A stretch of DNA of 64,000 bases from an uncultured Desulfovibrio sp. (GTDB lineage Bacteria; Desulfobacterota; Desulfovibrionia; Desulfovibrionales; Desulfovibrionaceae): positions 1 to 64,000 of the forward strand of contig CASEWR010000167.1 in assembly GCA_949291675.1 (NCBI GenBank). The letters are read 5' to 3'. Each line of letters opens with the position of its first letter. The first letter of the stretch is position 1. The notes beneath the pieces are model-generated. The model searched no databases and was not told where the DNA came from. It worked only from the letters and a program-made list of their open reading frames with translations. Positions 18,415 to 27,280 of this stretch are shown here, piece after piece. A program made the translations under genes and the position numbers.

Positions 18415-18576
18415 CTAGTGTTCAATCATGCGGCTCACGAAGAAGAGCACGACCAGGAGACCAACACCGAGGATCCAGCTCCAGTGCACGAGCTTCAGTT
18501 CGATGGGATCAAGAGGCTCGTATTCCATGTTCTGGATTTCTTCATGGAATTTTGCTTCCTGGCTCTTATCTACCAT
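18415..18576 (-). CDS. 53-residue single-span membrane protein, partner of the exporter
   Basis: A short gene found by reading the minus strand just below the exporter. It encodes MVDKSQEAKFHEEIQNMEYE, then a short acidic region, and one membrane helix (WSWILGVGLLVVLFFVSRM) close to the C-terminus ending MIEH. AAGGAG stands seven bases before the ATG, and the gene begins only 18 nt after the exporter stop, before the shared terminator. It is therefore very probably translated and likely an accessory subunit or regulator of the exporter. I know of no named family for it. Confidence 0.8.
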   Translation of the reverse strand: MVDKSQEAKFHEEIQNMEYEPLDPIELKLVHWSWILGVGLLVVLFFVSRMIEH

Positions 18577-18594
18577 AGCATTTCTCCTTATAAC

Positions 18595-20061
18595 TTACAT
18601 GCCAGCGGCTGCAGCAGCGGCATCGACGACCGGCGGGTACATACCGTGGAAGAACAGCCAAGAGATGAACAGGCCAACCCAGATGATGAAGCCAAAGAGG
18701 CAGACCACGTACACAATGGCGAGGCGGCCAATGCCTTCTTCAAGCAGCTTCTTGAAGTTGGAGATGAGACCGATGGTGAAGAAGGTCAGCAGGAAGAACA
18801 GGGTACGCATACCGTTCAGAGAGCTGGACACGGTCTTGGCAACCTTGTGGGTAGCTTCGTCGCCAACGCAGAGGAACAGCATGATGAGGAAGGTGCACAC
18901 GTAACCAAGCACGAAGCGGGGGAATCTATCCCACACATCGCCCCAGGTCATCTTCTTGCCAGCCTTGGCGTCGGCATCAAAGTACTTGGTCCACAGGTAA
19001 GCAAGGATGAAGGACCACACGCCAATGAACATGTCGATGAAGACCTTGACGGTGGTGGTCACCATGGTGATCCAGCCGGTGGCCCAGTTGGTGCCCTCGG
19101 CAGCAGCCTTGGCGAGAATCAGGGATTCAGTGATAGCACCGGAAGCAATGGCGCCGCCGTCAGACTTAACGGCAAGGCCCATCCAGCCACCAGCCACCAT
19201 GGGCTCAGTGTGCAGCACTGCAGCGGCCACGAAGGGGAGGAGGAGCATTTCGATGCAGGTGAAGACGACGACCAGGGAGGAGACCATGATCGGGACCACA
19301 GGCCGTGCGCGGATGGCACCACCAGTGGCGATGGCGGCGGACACGCCGCAGATGGAAATACCGGAAGCGAGCGGAGCAGCCCATTCCTTGTTGAACTTGA
19401 AGTACTTACGAGCCACGTAGTACACAACGGCCCAGTAGAGCAGGTAGGCTTCAACGATGGCGCACAGGCCTCGGAAGATAACCACACCGGCGAAAGCGGC
19501 AGCGTCAGCAGCCTTCACACCAAGTTCGCAGCCGAGGACGACGATGGCGATCTTCACGAACAGTTCGGGGCGGCAGGCGTCATGGAGTTTTTCCACGAAG
19601 CCGGGGGCCACGTTACCGATGATGATGCCGACCACCAGAGCCACGATGTAGCCGGCTTCAGTGGACAGACCAAGTGCCCACGGAATGCCCTGCTTGGCGA
19701 GCTGGGTGGGGTTGGCAGCGATGTAAGCGTTGGCGCCCACAACGTAGCAGCAGATGGCAATGAAGAAAATGATGGTGAAGGAAATGATGAACTTCGTCAC
19801 ATTGCCCTTCATCAGCTTGGTGCCGAGGGACAGGCCCAGGGTCACAAGAACATAGGTGGCAAGCAGTGCCTGCCAGCCTTCCATCATGCCTTTGCTGGCT
19901 GCTCTGAAGCAGTCAAGAGGGTTGTCCACCCACATGCCCATCTTCATGATCCAGCCAACAAGATCGAGTCCTGCAAATTTTGCAAGGCCGAGCACGAAGA
20001 GGATGCCGCCAAGAAGGCATGCAACCTTATCTTCGTTAAAGGTAGCGGTTTGGTTAGCCAT
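18595..20061 (-). CDS. YeiH-family putative sulfate exporter
   Basis: A 488-residue polytopic inner-membrane protein of the family annotated as putative sulfate exporter (YeiH, conserved hypothetical 698). At least eleven hydrophobic stretches are visible. The family-typical ASGISICGVSAAIATGGAI lies near the middle, and a conserved SDGGAIASGAITESLI follows. It is longer than the roughly 350 residues of enteric YeiH, mainly through extra helices at the C-terminal end. In a sulfate reducer it could balance sulfate or a related anion; this role is a family label, not proven. The codon use looks more biased than in its neighbours, suggesting high expression. The small membrane protein follows in the same operon. 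Confidence 0.85.
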   Translation of the reverse strand: MANQTATFNEDKVACLLGGILFVLGLAKFAGLDLVGWIMKMGMWVDNPLDCFRAASKGMMEGWQALLATYVLVTLGLSLGTKLMKGNVTKFIISFTIIFFIAICCYVVGANAYIAANPTQLAKQGIPWALGLSTEAGYIVALVVGIIIGNVAPGFVEKLHDACRPELFVKIAIVVLGCELGVKAADAAAFAGVVIFRGLCAIVEAYLLYWAVVYYVARKYFKFNKEWAAPLASGISICGVSAAIATGGAIRARPVVPIMVSSLVVVFTCIEMLLLPFVAAAVLHTEPMVAGGWMGLAVKSDGGAIASGAITESLILAKAAAEGTNWATGWITMVTTTVKVFIDMFIGVWSFILAYLWTKYFDADAKAGKKMTWGDVWDRFPRFVLGYVCTFLIMLFLCVGDEATHKVAKTVSSSLNGMRTLFFLLTFFTIGLISNFKKLLEEGIGRLAIVYVVCLFGFIIWVGLFISWLFFHGMYPPVVDAAAAAAGM

Positions 20062-21021
20062 TCGTACTCCTCACTCGTCTGAGTGTTGTACCGTTTGCGC
20101 TGTAACCTCTCAGCGCAGTGCCTTAAAACAAGTTGTGCCTTGGCCCGAAGGTCAGTTCTTGCTTTCCCATAAGAAGATCTTTCAAGCCTTGTAAGCCACA
20201 TTTCTGCCACAGCCTGCTTCTGCAGGTTGTGAACAGAAAGACGTTTTCCTCTGTCTACCACTCTTTACAAGTGAGCGCAAGAAGCCCGAAAATCTGAATA
20301 AGCATTAGTGAAAGCGTGGAATATTACAGGTTTACATGTATGCAGTCTTGCTTCGCAGCTGTCTTTTTCTCTGTGAAGAAGTTTTCACACCAGTGCTGTA
20401 ACATGAGTGTTTTACTGTGTTTTTACGCATTGTTCCCTGGCGGACAAAATGCCCTGCCTGCGTTCCGACGCACAGCGTCTGCGTACGGGCCGCAACAGGC
20501 CTCACTTTGCGGGGAAAAACAATGCAAATGTGCATTGGCAGATCTGCAAAAATCCCTGTCAGGACTGCACAATCAAGGCTGCCACACCCATGCAACAGCC
20601 ATGCAGCAGCCAGGCGTCAGACAGGCGACAGGCTGACGACGGACAGGGCATTGTTCCCTGCCCAGCTTCCCTGCCCGGCTCCTGAGTTATGATGCTTTCC
20701 CGGCTGCTGGTGAAATTTGGCACTGTCTGCTGCGGGAACAGGCAGGCTTTGCAGAGAGCGTCTGCAAGATGTGCCGGCACTGTTCCCTGTCCAGGCACCC
20801 TTGTGCCCTGCCGGCACGGGTGTTTGACAAGGGGGAGCAAAAGACGGCACAAGCAGAACATACAGTGTCTGCAGGCCCTGATACAGCGCCTGTGCAGTCT
20901 CAGACAGGGCGCGTTGCAGTCCAGGATTCTTGTGTCAGCAGCCTGTATCAGTCTCTTGTGCCGGTATCCTGTGTCGTTTTCCTGCAACCGTTACGGTTGC
21001 ATTGGTTAAGGAGGTCCCCCG
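20062..21021. other. Divergent intergenic region between exporter and panB
   Basis: About 960 nt between two divergent genes. The left part (to about 20420) is AT-richer and should hold the exporter promoter, but no clear -35/-10 pair was found. The right part is GC-rich with many GCCTGTC/GACAGG words. A TTGACA at 20824 lacks a -10 partner. No gene is supported. Confidence 0.5.
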
Positions 21022-21861
21022 ATGTCCATCACCCTGACAACACTGCAGCGCAAAAAGGCTGCAGGTGAGAAGCTCTGCATGGTCACAGCCTATGATTACA
21101 CCATGGCACGGCTGTGTGCAGCTGGCGGTGCGGACATTCTCCTGGTGGGGGACAGCCTGGGCATGGTCATGCTTGGCTATCCGGACACTGTGTCCGTGAC
21201 CATGGACGACATGGTCCATCACTCAAAAGCCGTTGCCAGAGGGGCAGAGGGATGCTTTGTGCTGACGGACATGCCCTTTTTGTCCGTGCGCACAGGCCAC
21301 AACGACGCCATGCGCAATGCAGGCCGCCTCATGGCCGAGGGACGCGCCAATGGCGTGAAGATTGAGGGCGGCAGGGAGCTTGCACCTCTTGTCACAGACA
21401 TGGTGCAGGCAGGCATCCCGGTCATGGCGCACCTGGGGCTTACCCCGCAGGCTGTAAATGCCCTGGGAGGCTTCAAGGTACAGGCAAAGGCCCTGGATGC
21501 CGCAGAGCGCCTGCTGGAGGACGCCATTGCCCTGGATGAGGCCGGGGCCTTCGGCATTGTGCTCGAATGTGTGCCTGACAGGCTGGCAGCCCTGGTGAGC
21601 AGGCACGTGCAGGGTGTGACCATTGGCATAGGTGCCGGGGCTGGCTGTGACGGGCAGGTGCTGGTGCTGCAGGACATGCTGGGCATGTACACAGAGATGA
21701 AGCCGAAGTTTGTGCGCCGCTTTGCCGAGGCCGGCAGCTGCATACGCGAGGGCGTTGCCGCCTACTGTGCTGCTGTGCGCAGCGGAGATTTCCCCGCAGC
21801 TGCCCAGAGCTTTGCCATGGATGATGCGGTCTTTGCACAGCTTGCCGAGCGCTGGAAGTAA
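21022..21861 (+). CDS. panB: 3-methyl-2-oxobutanoate hydroxymethyltransferase
   Basis: A 279-residue ketopantoate hydroxymethyltransferase. It adds the one-carbon unit of methylene-tetrahydrofolate to 2-oxoisovalerate, the first committed step of pantothenate (and so coenzyme A) synthesis, in the cytoplasm. The TIM-barrel signatures are all present: MVTAYDYTMARL, DILLVGDSLGMV with the metal-binding Asp, VKIEGG and GIGAGAGCDGQVLV. The start has an excellent AAGGAGG site. It is a single gene here; panC and panD are not in the window. A hairpin terminator follows. Confidence 0.96.
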   Translation: MSITLTTLQRKKAAGEKLCMVTAYDYTMARLCAAGGADILLVGDSLGMVMLGYPDTVSVTMDDMVHHSKAVARGAEGCFVLTDMPFLSVRTGHNDAMRNAGRLMAEGRANGVKIEGGRELAPLVTDMVQAGIPVMAHLGLTPQAVNALGGFKVQAKALDAAERLLEDAIALDEAGAFGIVLECVPDRLAALVSRHVQGVTIGIGAGAGCDGQVLVLQDMLGMYTEMKPKFVRRFAEAGSCIREGVAAYCAAVRSGDFPAAAQSFAMDDAVFAQLAERWK

Positions 21862-21962
21862 GGCCAGCCCCGGGGAGCAGGGCGGAAGTACGGGCAGCCC
21901 TGAGCACCGCCAGCGTTGAGAACTGGCAGCCCTGGGCACCGGCCCCCTGAAAAAACAAAGAA

Positions 21963-22006
21963 GACCCTGCGACTGCAGTCAGTCGTCAGGGTCCCGTCGT
22001 CTTTTG
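21963..22006 (+). terminator. Terminator of panB
   Basis: GACCCTG-CGACTG pairs with CAGTCG-T-CAGGGTC (one bulged base) and is followed by a T-rich stretch CGTCTTTTGTG. It lies 100 nt after the panB stop. Confidence 0.7.
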
Positions 22007-22127
22007 TGCGCGTTTGTGCAGCTTCCCTTGTGCAGCTTCCCTGATGCACTCATGTCAGGGCTGGCCGGAGATGGCCGGGGGATGCCTGGGAGGTCCGCAG
22101 AGGGCCGGAGATGGCCCAAGCGCAATG

Positions 22128-22652
22128 CTATTCCGGGCTGTAGGGGCTTTGCGCCTCTGTGTCCTTTGCCACGCCATTGGCCCAGCCTCTGCGCAGGATC
22201 TCGATGCAGGCCTTGCGGCAGAAGGCAGGCAGAAGCTGTTGTGCTTCCGGGGTGAGCTCGGGCACCATGCTGGTATAGTCAAAGGGCTCCATGCCCACCA
22301 CAAAGCAGTCCGGTCTGCAGCCCATGAGATCGCAGGTCTGCAGCAGGTCCACAAAGTCCGTGTCATGGGTGGAATCATGGAAGCTCAGGGCCTTGCGCAT
22401 ATCGTCGTTTTCCAGAAGATAGACAGTGCCAGGCTCTCCCTGGGCAGTGACAATGTCCAGCACCACAATGCGCGCATAGTCCTGGAGCAGGGGCATGAGG
22501 CCGTGGCCCAGGGTTCCGCCATCCACAAAGTCCACAGACTCAGGCCAGACATAGTGATCGCGCATGTATTCCATGGCGCGCACTCCAAAGCCTTCGTCGC
22601 GCATGAGCAGATTGCCGACACCGAGAATGCAGAGTTTTCCGTCTGAAGACAT
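22128..22652 (-). CDS. [NiFe] hydrogenase maturation protease (HyaD/HybD family)
   Basis: A 174-residue endopeptidase that removes the C-terminal peptide of the hydrogenase large subunit after nickel insertion. The N-terminal ILGVGNLLMRDEGFGV contains the family's Ni-sensing Glu. DFVDGGTLGHGLMPLL supplies the second metal-binding Asp, and a His (SFHDSTHDTDF) lies in the expected third region. The start was set at ATG 22652 behind GGAAGGAAG; the frame is open further upstream without support. It is the last gene of the hydrogenase cluster, but is separated from the large subunit by 127 nt with a strong terminator, so it is probably made at a lower level than the structural subunits. Confidence 0.92.
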   Translation of the reverse strand: MSSDGKLCILGVGNLLMRDEGFGVRAMEYMRDHYVWPESVDFVDGGTLGHGLMPLLQDYARIVVLDIVTAQGEPGTVYLLENDDMRKALSFHDSTHDTDFVDLLQTCDLMGCRPDCFVVGMEPFDYTSMVPELTPEAQQLLPAFCRKACIEILRRGWANGVAKDTEAQSPYSPE

Positions 22653-22731
22653 GGTTCTTCCTTCCCGGAGCTGGCTCCGGAGTAGCTGTGCAGTATGCCG
22701 CCAGTGCACGCATGCAGGCTGTAACGCAAAA

Positions 22732-22760
22732 GGGCGGAAGCGAGAGTGTCGCTTCCGCCC
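22732..22760 (-). terminator. Intra-operon terminator between hydrogenase large subunit and protease
   Basis: A perfect 12-bp stem, GGGCGGAAGCGA with its complement, 5-nt loop, then TTTTGCG in the minus direction. It starts 20 nt after the large-subunit stop. Full termination would isolate the protease gene, so partial read-through or a private promoter is expected. Confidence 0.85.
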
Positions 22761-22779
22761 GGGATATCAGAAAGCGGGA

Positions 22780-24468
22780 CTAGAGGACCTTGAACTCATG
22801 CACTTCGTTGGTCTGGCCGTCAATGACATGGACAGCACAGGCGATGCAGGGGTCAAAGCTGTGCACTGTGCGCAGGATTTCCACAGGACGCTTGGGATCT
22901 GCCACAGGTGTGTTGATGAGCGCTTCTTCGCAGGGGCCGAGCTGACCCATGCCGTCGCGCGGTCCGAGGTTCCAGGTGGTGGGCACCACGGCCTGGAAGT
23001 TGTCCACTCTGCCGTTCTTGATGACCATCCAGTGGGAGAGGCCGCCACGGGGAGCTTCCACAAAACCCACGCCCTGGCTTTCCACAGGCACGGGGCGATC
23101 AATGCAGATCTGCTTGTCTGTGGCAATGTTCTCCTTGTATTCCTGGAGCAGTTCCCTGGTGTGTTTGGCAGTGGCTGCGCACTGGATGGCGCGGGCAGCT
23201 GTACGGCCAAGAGTGGAGAAGAGCACTTCGGGACCTGCGCCGAGGGCAGCGAGCACCTGATCCACCAGGGGCTTGAAGTCCTTGTTCCCCTTTGCGTAGT
23301 TGACCAGCACTGCGGCCAGGGGACCGGTTTCCACGGAGGCATCGTTGTAGCGCGGCGCCTTGAGCCAGGAGTAGCGGTCTGTATCGCCCATGCGGGTGAA
23401 CTTGGGATCTGTGCTCTCTTCGTAGGGAGCCTTGGCCCAGTCGCCATCGTACCAGCTGTGGCGGATGTGTTCCTTGATCTTTTCGGGATCAAAGGGATCG
23501 ACTTTGGCAAGATCTCTCTTGTAGATGATGCCGGGCTGCATCCAGCGGGTAGCAGGATCGAATTCGTCGCCGGGCATGGGGAATTCGCCCATGCACATGA
23601 AGTTGGTGGTGCCGCCGATGCCGGCCCAGTCCTTGTAGGCGCCGCCGACCAGGAGCAGGTCAGGCAGGTAGACCTCATTGACGAACTTGATGCTTCTGTC
23701 GAGGATGTCCTCGAACTCCTTGATGCGCTTTTCGGTCAGCGCGTCGTAGCAGGTCACGCCGCCATGCACCAGGAACTGGGGATGGGGGTTCTTGCCGCCG
23801 AAGACAGCAGTACCGCGGGCCATGTCACACTGCATGTGCAGTGCTTCCAGGTAGTGGGCAGTGGCGATGAGGTTGGCCTCGGGCTCAAGATAGTAGGAAG
23901 GATGGCCGCCCAGGAAGTAGGCATTGGTGAAGGGGCCGAGCTGGCCGGACTCCACAAAGGCTTTCAGGCGGGCCTGCACGGCCTTGAGGGCCTCAGCCGT
24001 ACAGGGATGGGGAGAGACGTTTGCGGCCAGTTTGGCTGCCTTTTCCGCATCTGCCTTCAGGGCGCTGGTCACATCCACCCAGTCCAGGGCATGCAGATGG
24101 TAGAAATGCACCACGTGGTCGTGGATCTGCTGCATGCCGAGCACAAGGTTGCGCAGGTAGGTGGCATTGTGCGGAATGTGGAAGCTCTTGTCTGCATTGT
24201 AGCAGGCATTTTCCAGAGAACGGGTGGAGGCAAGGGCATGCACGAAGGTGCACACGCCGCAGATGCGCTGGGTGAAGTGCTGGACGTCCCTGGGGTCACG
24301 GTTTTTGAGAATGGTCTCAAGGCCCCTGTAGAGTGTGCCGACCGTGCGGGCATCCGTCACTCTGCCGTTCTGCACTTCCACTTCCACGCGCAGATGGCCT
24401 TCGATGCGGGTCAGCGGGTCAACGACAATGGGACCCGTATAGCTGCTCTGAGGTGTTGTCTGACTCAT
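22780..24468 (-). CDS. hynA: Periplasmic [NiFe] hydrogenase, large subunit
   Basis: A 562-residue catalytic subunit that holds the Ni-Fe site and oxidises or produces H2. The N-terminal motif RICGVCTFVH (Cys70, Cys73, His77) and the C-terminal DPCIACAVH (Cys541, Cys544, His547) provide the four cysteine ligands. All four are Cys, so it is not a selenocysteine enzyme. Fifteen residues (VIDGQTNEVHEFKVL) follow the terminal His and should be clipped off by the maturation protease encoded downstream. It has no signal peptide and is carried across the membrane with the Tat-bearing small subunit. The start lies 11 nt after the small-subunit stop. Symbol given by analogy with Desulfovibrio hynBA loci. 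Confidence 0.97.
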   Translation of the reverse strand: MSQTTPQSSYTGPIVVDPLTRIEGHLRVEVEVQNGRVTDARTVGTLYRGLETILKNRDPRDVQHFTQRICGVCTFVHALASTRSLENACYNADKSFHIPHNATYLRNLVLGMQQIHDHVVHFYHLHALDWVDVTSALKADAEKAAKLAANVSPHPCTAEALKAVQARLKAFVESGQLGPFTNAYFLGGHPSYYLEPEANLIATAHYLEALHMQCDMARGTAVFGGKNPHPQFLVHGGVTCYDALTEKRIKEFEDILDRSIKFVNEVYLPDLLLVGGAYKDWAGIGGTTNFMCMGEFPMPGDEFDPATRWMQPGIIYKRDLAKVDPFDPEKIKEHIRHSWYDGDWAKAPYEESTDPKFTRMGDTDRYSWLKAPRYNDASVETGPLAAVLVNYAKGNKDFKPLVDQVLAALGAGPEVLFSTLGRTAARAIQCAATAKHTRELLQEYKENIATDKQICIDRPVPVESQGVGFVEAPRGGLSHWMVIKNGRVDNFQAVVPTTWNLGPRDGMGQLGPCEEALINTPVADPKRPVEILRTVHSFDPCIACAVHVIDGQTNEVHEFKVL

Positions 24469-24479
24469 GTCGGCCCTCC

Positions 24480-25427
24480 CTAGTTCTCGTAGAACGGTGT
24501 CATATCATCCCAGAAGTTGGGTTCGGAACAGCCGATACAGGGATGTCCGGCTGCCACGGGCCAGCTGGTCTGGTTGAAGAGAGCCTTGGGGCAGTTATTG
24601 TAGGTGCCGGGTCCCTTGCAGCCGAGGTCATAGAGACACCAGCCCTTGCGAGCTTCCTCGGAGTCAAAGGAGGGGGCGAATTCGCCGGCATCAAAGTGCT
24701 TTCTGCGCTCGCACAGTTCATGCACCGTGCTGCCGTAGAACATGAGCGGACGCTGGTAGTCGTCAAGCTCGATCTTCTGGCCAGTCAGGTAGGCCACCAC
24801 CAGACCCACGAAGTTCAGGGGGTTGGGAGGACAGCCGGGCAGACAGATGCTCTTCACACCGAGGTCTGCCAGAGCGTCGTTGACACCCTTGGCGTCAGTG
24901 GGATTGGGTTTGGCTGCCTGGACGCCGCCATAACAGGAACAGGTGCCCATGCTGATGGTCAGTTTTGCCTTGGGGACAATGCGGCGCACCATGGAAAGCA
25001 TGGTGTGATTGGAGATGTAGCCGAAATTGCCGTTGTCCTTTGTGGGAATGGCGCCTTCCACCACGCAGATAAAGCCGTCGGGATTCTTGATGGCGTGTTC
25101 CAGTGCTTCTTCTGCAGCCTCGCCTGCAGCTGCCATGACGGTTTCATGGTAGTCCAGGGAGATGGTGTCGAAAATCAGGGAGTCCAGATAGGGGTCAACA
25201 GTACGAAGCAGGGCTTCGGAACAGCCTGTGCATTCCGCTTCGTGCAGATAGACAACGGAAGGGCGTTTTCCGGTCAGTGCTTCGGCAACCTTCGGGGCAA
25301 ATGACGGGCCAAGGCCCATGGTAACTGCCACTGCGGTGCAGAACTTCATGAAGTCACGGCGTTTGATGCCCTGGGCTTCAAGCTCATTTTCTCCGCGCTG
25401 CTGACCGAGTCCCACGGCGATACGCAT
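24480..25427 (-). CDS. hynB: Periplasmic [NiFe] hydrogenase, small subunit (Tat-exported)
   Basis: A 315-residue iron-sulfur subunit that passes electrons from the Ni-Fe site to periplasmic cytochromes c. Residues 22-28 carry the Tat twin-arginine motif KRRDFMKF, and cleavage is likely close to residue 50. The proximal-cluster Cys pair is ECTGC (Cys66, Cys69), without the extra cysteines of oxygen-tolerant enzymes. GTCSCYGG and GCPPNP follow, and the distal and medial cluster ligands lie in the [11 protein letters not shown] and HPCIGC segments. There is no C-terminal membrane anchor, so a soluble periplasmic heterodimer is expected. ATG 25427 was chosen over upstream in-frame starts because AGGAGG is properly spaced there. 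A good promoter precedes it. Confidence 0.96.
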   Translation of the reverse strand: MRIAVGLGQQRGENELEAQGIKRRDFMKFCTAVAVTMGLGPSFAPKVAEALTGKRPSVVYLHEAECTGCSEALLRTVDPYLDSLIFDTISLDYHETVMAAAGEAAEEALEHAIKNPDGFICVVEGAIPTKDNGNFGYISNHTMLSMVRRIVPKAKLTISMGTCSCYGGVQAAKPNPTDAKGVNDALADLGVKSICLPGCPPNPLNFVGLVVAYLTGQKIELDDYQRPLMFYGSTVHELCERRKHFDAGEFAPSFDSEEARKGWCLYDLGCKGPGTYNNCPKALFNQTSWPVAAGHPCIGCSEPNFWDDMTPFYEN

Positions 25428-25544
25428 AAGTGAGCCTCCTCTTTTGCATGGCTTTGGGCCATGACATGAACCTGCCTGTCGACTGCAACCAGGAAGGCTC
25501 TGCAGTCCCCTAAAAAGGCAGGAAGACAGAATGTAGGTGCAGAA

Positions 25545-25573
25545 ACTATACTCGTGCCTGAAGACGGGGTCAA
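25545..25573 (-). promoter_or_regulatory. Sigma-70-type promoter of the hydrogenase operon
   Basis: On the minus strand TTGACC and TATAGT are 17 bases apart, each with five of six consensus bases. Transcription would start near 25538, giving a leader of about 110 nt before the small-subunit gene. The leader contains a small hairpin CATGGC/GCCATG at about 25447-25463. Confidence 0.75.
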
Positions 25574-25733
25574 GATACTTCTGCAAAATACGCTGCTTGC
25601 TGTCTGCTCCAAAGCGGCCTGTACGGCCTTTGTACGCCTGAACTGGAACAGCATCCCCGGTCTGTTGTACAGGTGTCTTCAGCCGGTTCCCGGCTGCCTG
25701 ACAGGGGATGCTTTCCTGTGCTCCGGCACACAC

Positions 25734-25768
25734 GAAAAGAGCAGGAACCGTGGTCTGGCTCCTGCTCT
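25734..25768 (-). terminator. Terminator of the tolC-like gene
   Basis: AGAGCAGGAACC pairs with GGCTCCTGCTCT over 12 positions with one mismatch. In the minus direction it is followed by TTTCGTG. It lies 80 nt after the stop of the outer-membrane protein gene, and just upstream of the hydrogenase promoter on the same strand, so it insulates the two units. Confidence 0.75.
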
Positions 25769-25849
25769 GAAATGTTCTGGCATGTTCTGAGATGTTCGGC
25801 TCAGACAGGGACTGTGCCTGTCAGCCGCTGTGTCTGTCCTGAGGACGGC

Positions 25850-27280
25850 TTAGTTGAACCAGCCCATCTCAAAAACTTCCCTGTCGTCCTGGGGATCCTC
25901 GGGCGGAACAGCATGGATGCCTTCCTGGGCAATGGACATGGCGGGCAGCAGTCTGCCGGTAAGGGCCAGCAGGCGGTAGGCACCAATGATGATGTTGCCG
26001 CGGTTGGTCTCTGCGGAAGAGGAGGAGCTGAAGAGTTCGTTCTCGGAGTCAAGCACGTCCAGCAGGGTGCGGCGGCCGATGAGGAACTGTTCGTTATAGG
26101 CATTGAGGGTGTACTTGTTGTACTCAATGGCCTTTGAGTAGTGCTTGTACTGCTGCTGGGCAGCCAGATAGTTGGAGAAGGTGCTGTCAATGTCCAGCTT
26201 CAGATCGTCAATATAGTTGTAGTAGACCTGGCGGGCCTGACGGATACGGGCGGAGTCTGCCTTGTAGGCTGCCACGTCGGCACCGGAATTGAAGATATTC
26301 CAGGTCATGGTCAGCATGACGTCAAAGCTCCAGGTCCAGGTGTCGTCATATTCCTCTCTGGGGCCTCTGGTGTAGTAGTTGGGGCCTGCAGTGAGGTTGA
26401 AGGTGGGGTAGAAGGCGGACTCGGTGAGCTCTCTGGCAGCAGTGGCAGTGCGCACATCTTCCATGTAGGCAGCCAGGGTGGGATTGTGCTGCTCGGCCTG
26501 CTCAAAGACAACAAGGGCGTTCTTGAAGACTTCCGGCGGCATGGGCACGGGCTTCAGGGTGCTTGTGGCAGGAAGACCCGTGAGTCGGGTGTAGGTGTCT
26601 TCTGCCACACGCAGAGCGTCCTTCTGCTCTTCAAGGGAGGAGAGAGCGCGCTGGTATCTGGACTGGGCCTGGGTGAAGTCAGCCTGGGTATCAGCGCCGA
26701 CATTCACGCGGTCTCTGGCAAGGCCGAGGATGCGTTCGTGCACCTGCACGTTTTCCTCTGCCAGCTGCACCAGAGTTCTGGTGCGCAGCAGATTGATGTG
26801 GGCAATGATGCCGTCAAGGCACAGCGAGCTCACATTATCGAGCACGCGCCACTTCTGGGAGTCCAGGGTGGACCTGGCCTGGCGCACTCTGCTGCGGGTG
26901 GCAAAGCCGTCCCAGATGGGCTGGGTCAGGGTGGCGCTGAGGTTCAGGGCAGGGTAGAAGCCTGCATCAGAGTCATTTCGTCTGGTTGTGCTGTCGCTGA
27001 GCACACCGAAGCCACCACCGGCATTGAGGTCTACTCTGGGACCAAAGCCGCGGTAGGCGCGGTCAAGCTCATGCTTGAGGACTTCGCGGTTTTCCTGCAT
27101 GCCGCGCAGGGTTCTGTGCATGCGCAGCACACCATACACGGTGTCTTCAACGGAAATGGCCTGTCCCGGGGCAGGAGCCGGAGGAAAGGCAGGGTTGGCA
27201 AGGCGCTGGGGTGCAGCACCGGCAGGCAGGGGCAGCACACAAATACATGCCGCAATGAGAAGCGCTTTGAAAAACTGCAT
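25850..27280 (-). CDS. TolC family outer-membrane efflux protein
   Basis: A 476-residue outer-membrane channel of the TolC/OEP family, the exit duct of type I secretion or RND/ABC efflux systems. Residues 1-22 (MQFFKALLIAACICVLPLPA) form a signal peptide with cleavage near AGA-AP. Two repeated OEP domains follow, with the heptad-rich helices ending in GRRTLLDVLDSENELF, a typical TolC signature near the C-terminus. The start has only GAGAG upstream. No inner-membrane pump or adaptor gene is adjacent, so its partner is encoded elsewhere. It lies between the hydrogenase operon and the T6SS locus and has its own terminator. Confidence 0.92.
   Translation of the reverse strand: MQFFKALLIAACICVLPLPAGAAPQRLANPAFPPAPAPGQAISVEDTVYGVLRMHRTLRGMQENREVLKHELDRAYRGFGPRVDLNAGGGFGVLSDSTTRRNDSDAGFYPALNLSATLTQPIWDGFATRSRVRQARSTLDSQKWRVLDNVSSLCLDGIIAHINLLRTRTLVQLAEENVQVHERILGLARDRVNVGADTQADFTQAQSRYQRALSSLEEQKDALRVAEDTYTRLTGLPATSTLKPVPMPPEVFKNALVVFEQAEQHNPTLAAYMEDVRTATAARELTESAFYPTFNLTAGPNYYTRGPREEYDDTWTWSFDVMLTMTWNIFNSGADVAAYKADSARIRQARQVYYNYIDDLKLDIDSTFSNYLAAQQQYKHYSKAIEYNKYTLNAYNEQFLIGRRTLLDVLDSENELFSSSSSAETNRGNIIIGAYRLLALTGRLLPAMSIAQEGIHAVPPEDPQDDREVFEMGWFN

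Noticed and set aside
18355..20082. 575-codon open frame on the plus strand opposite the YeiH-type exporter
   Set aside because: Antisense shadow with a His/Asp/Glu-rich product and no ribosome site; the exporter frame is clearly the real one.
22564..24483. 639-codon open frame on the plus strand opposite the hydrogenase large subunit
   Set aside because: Antisense to a gene with complete catalytic motifs; product is unlike any family.
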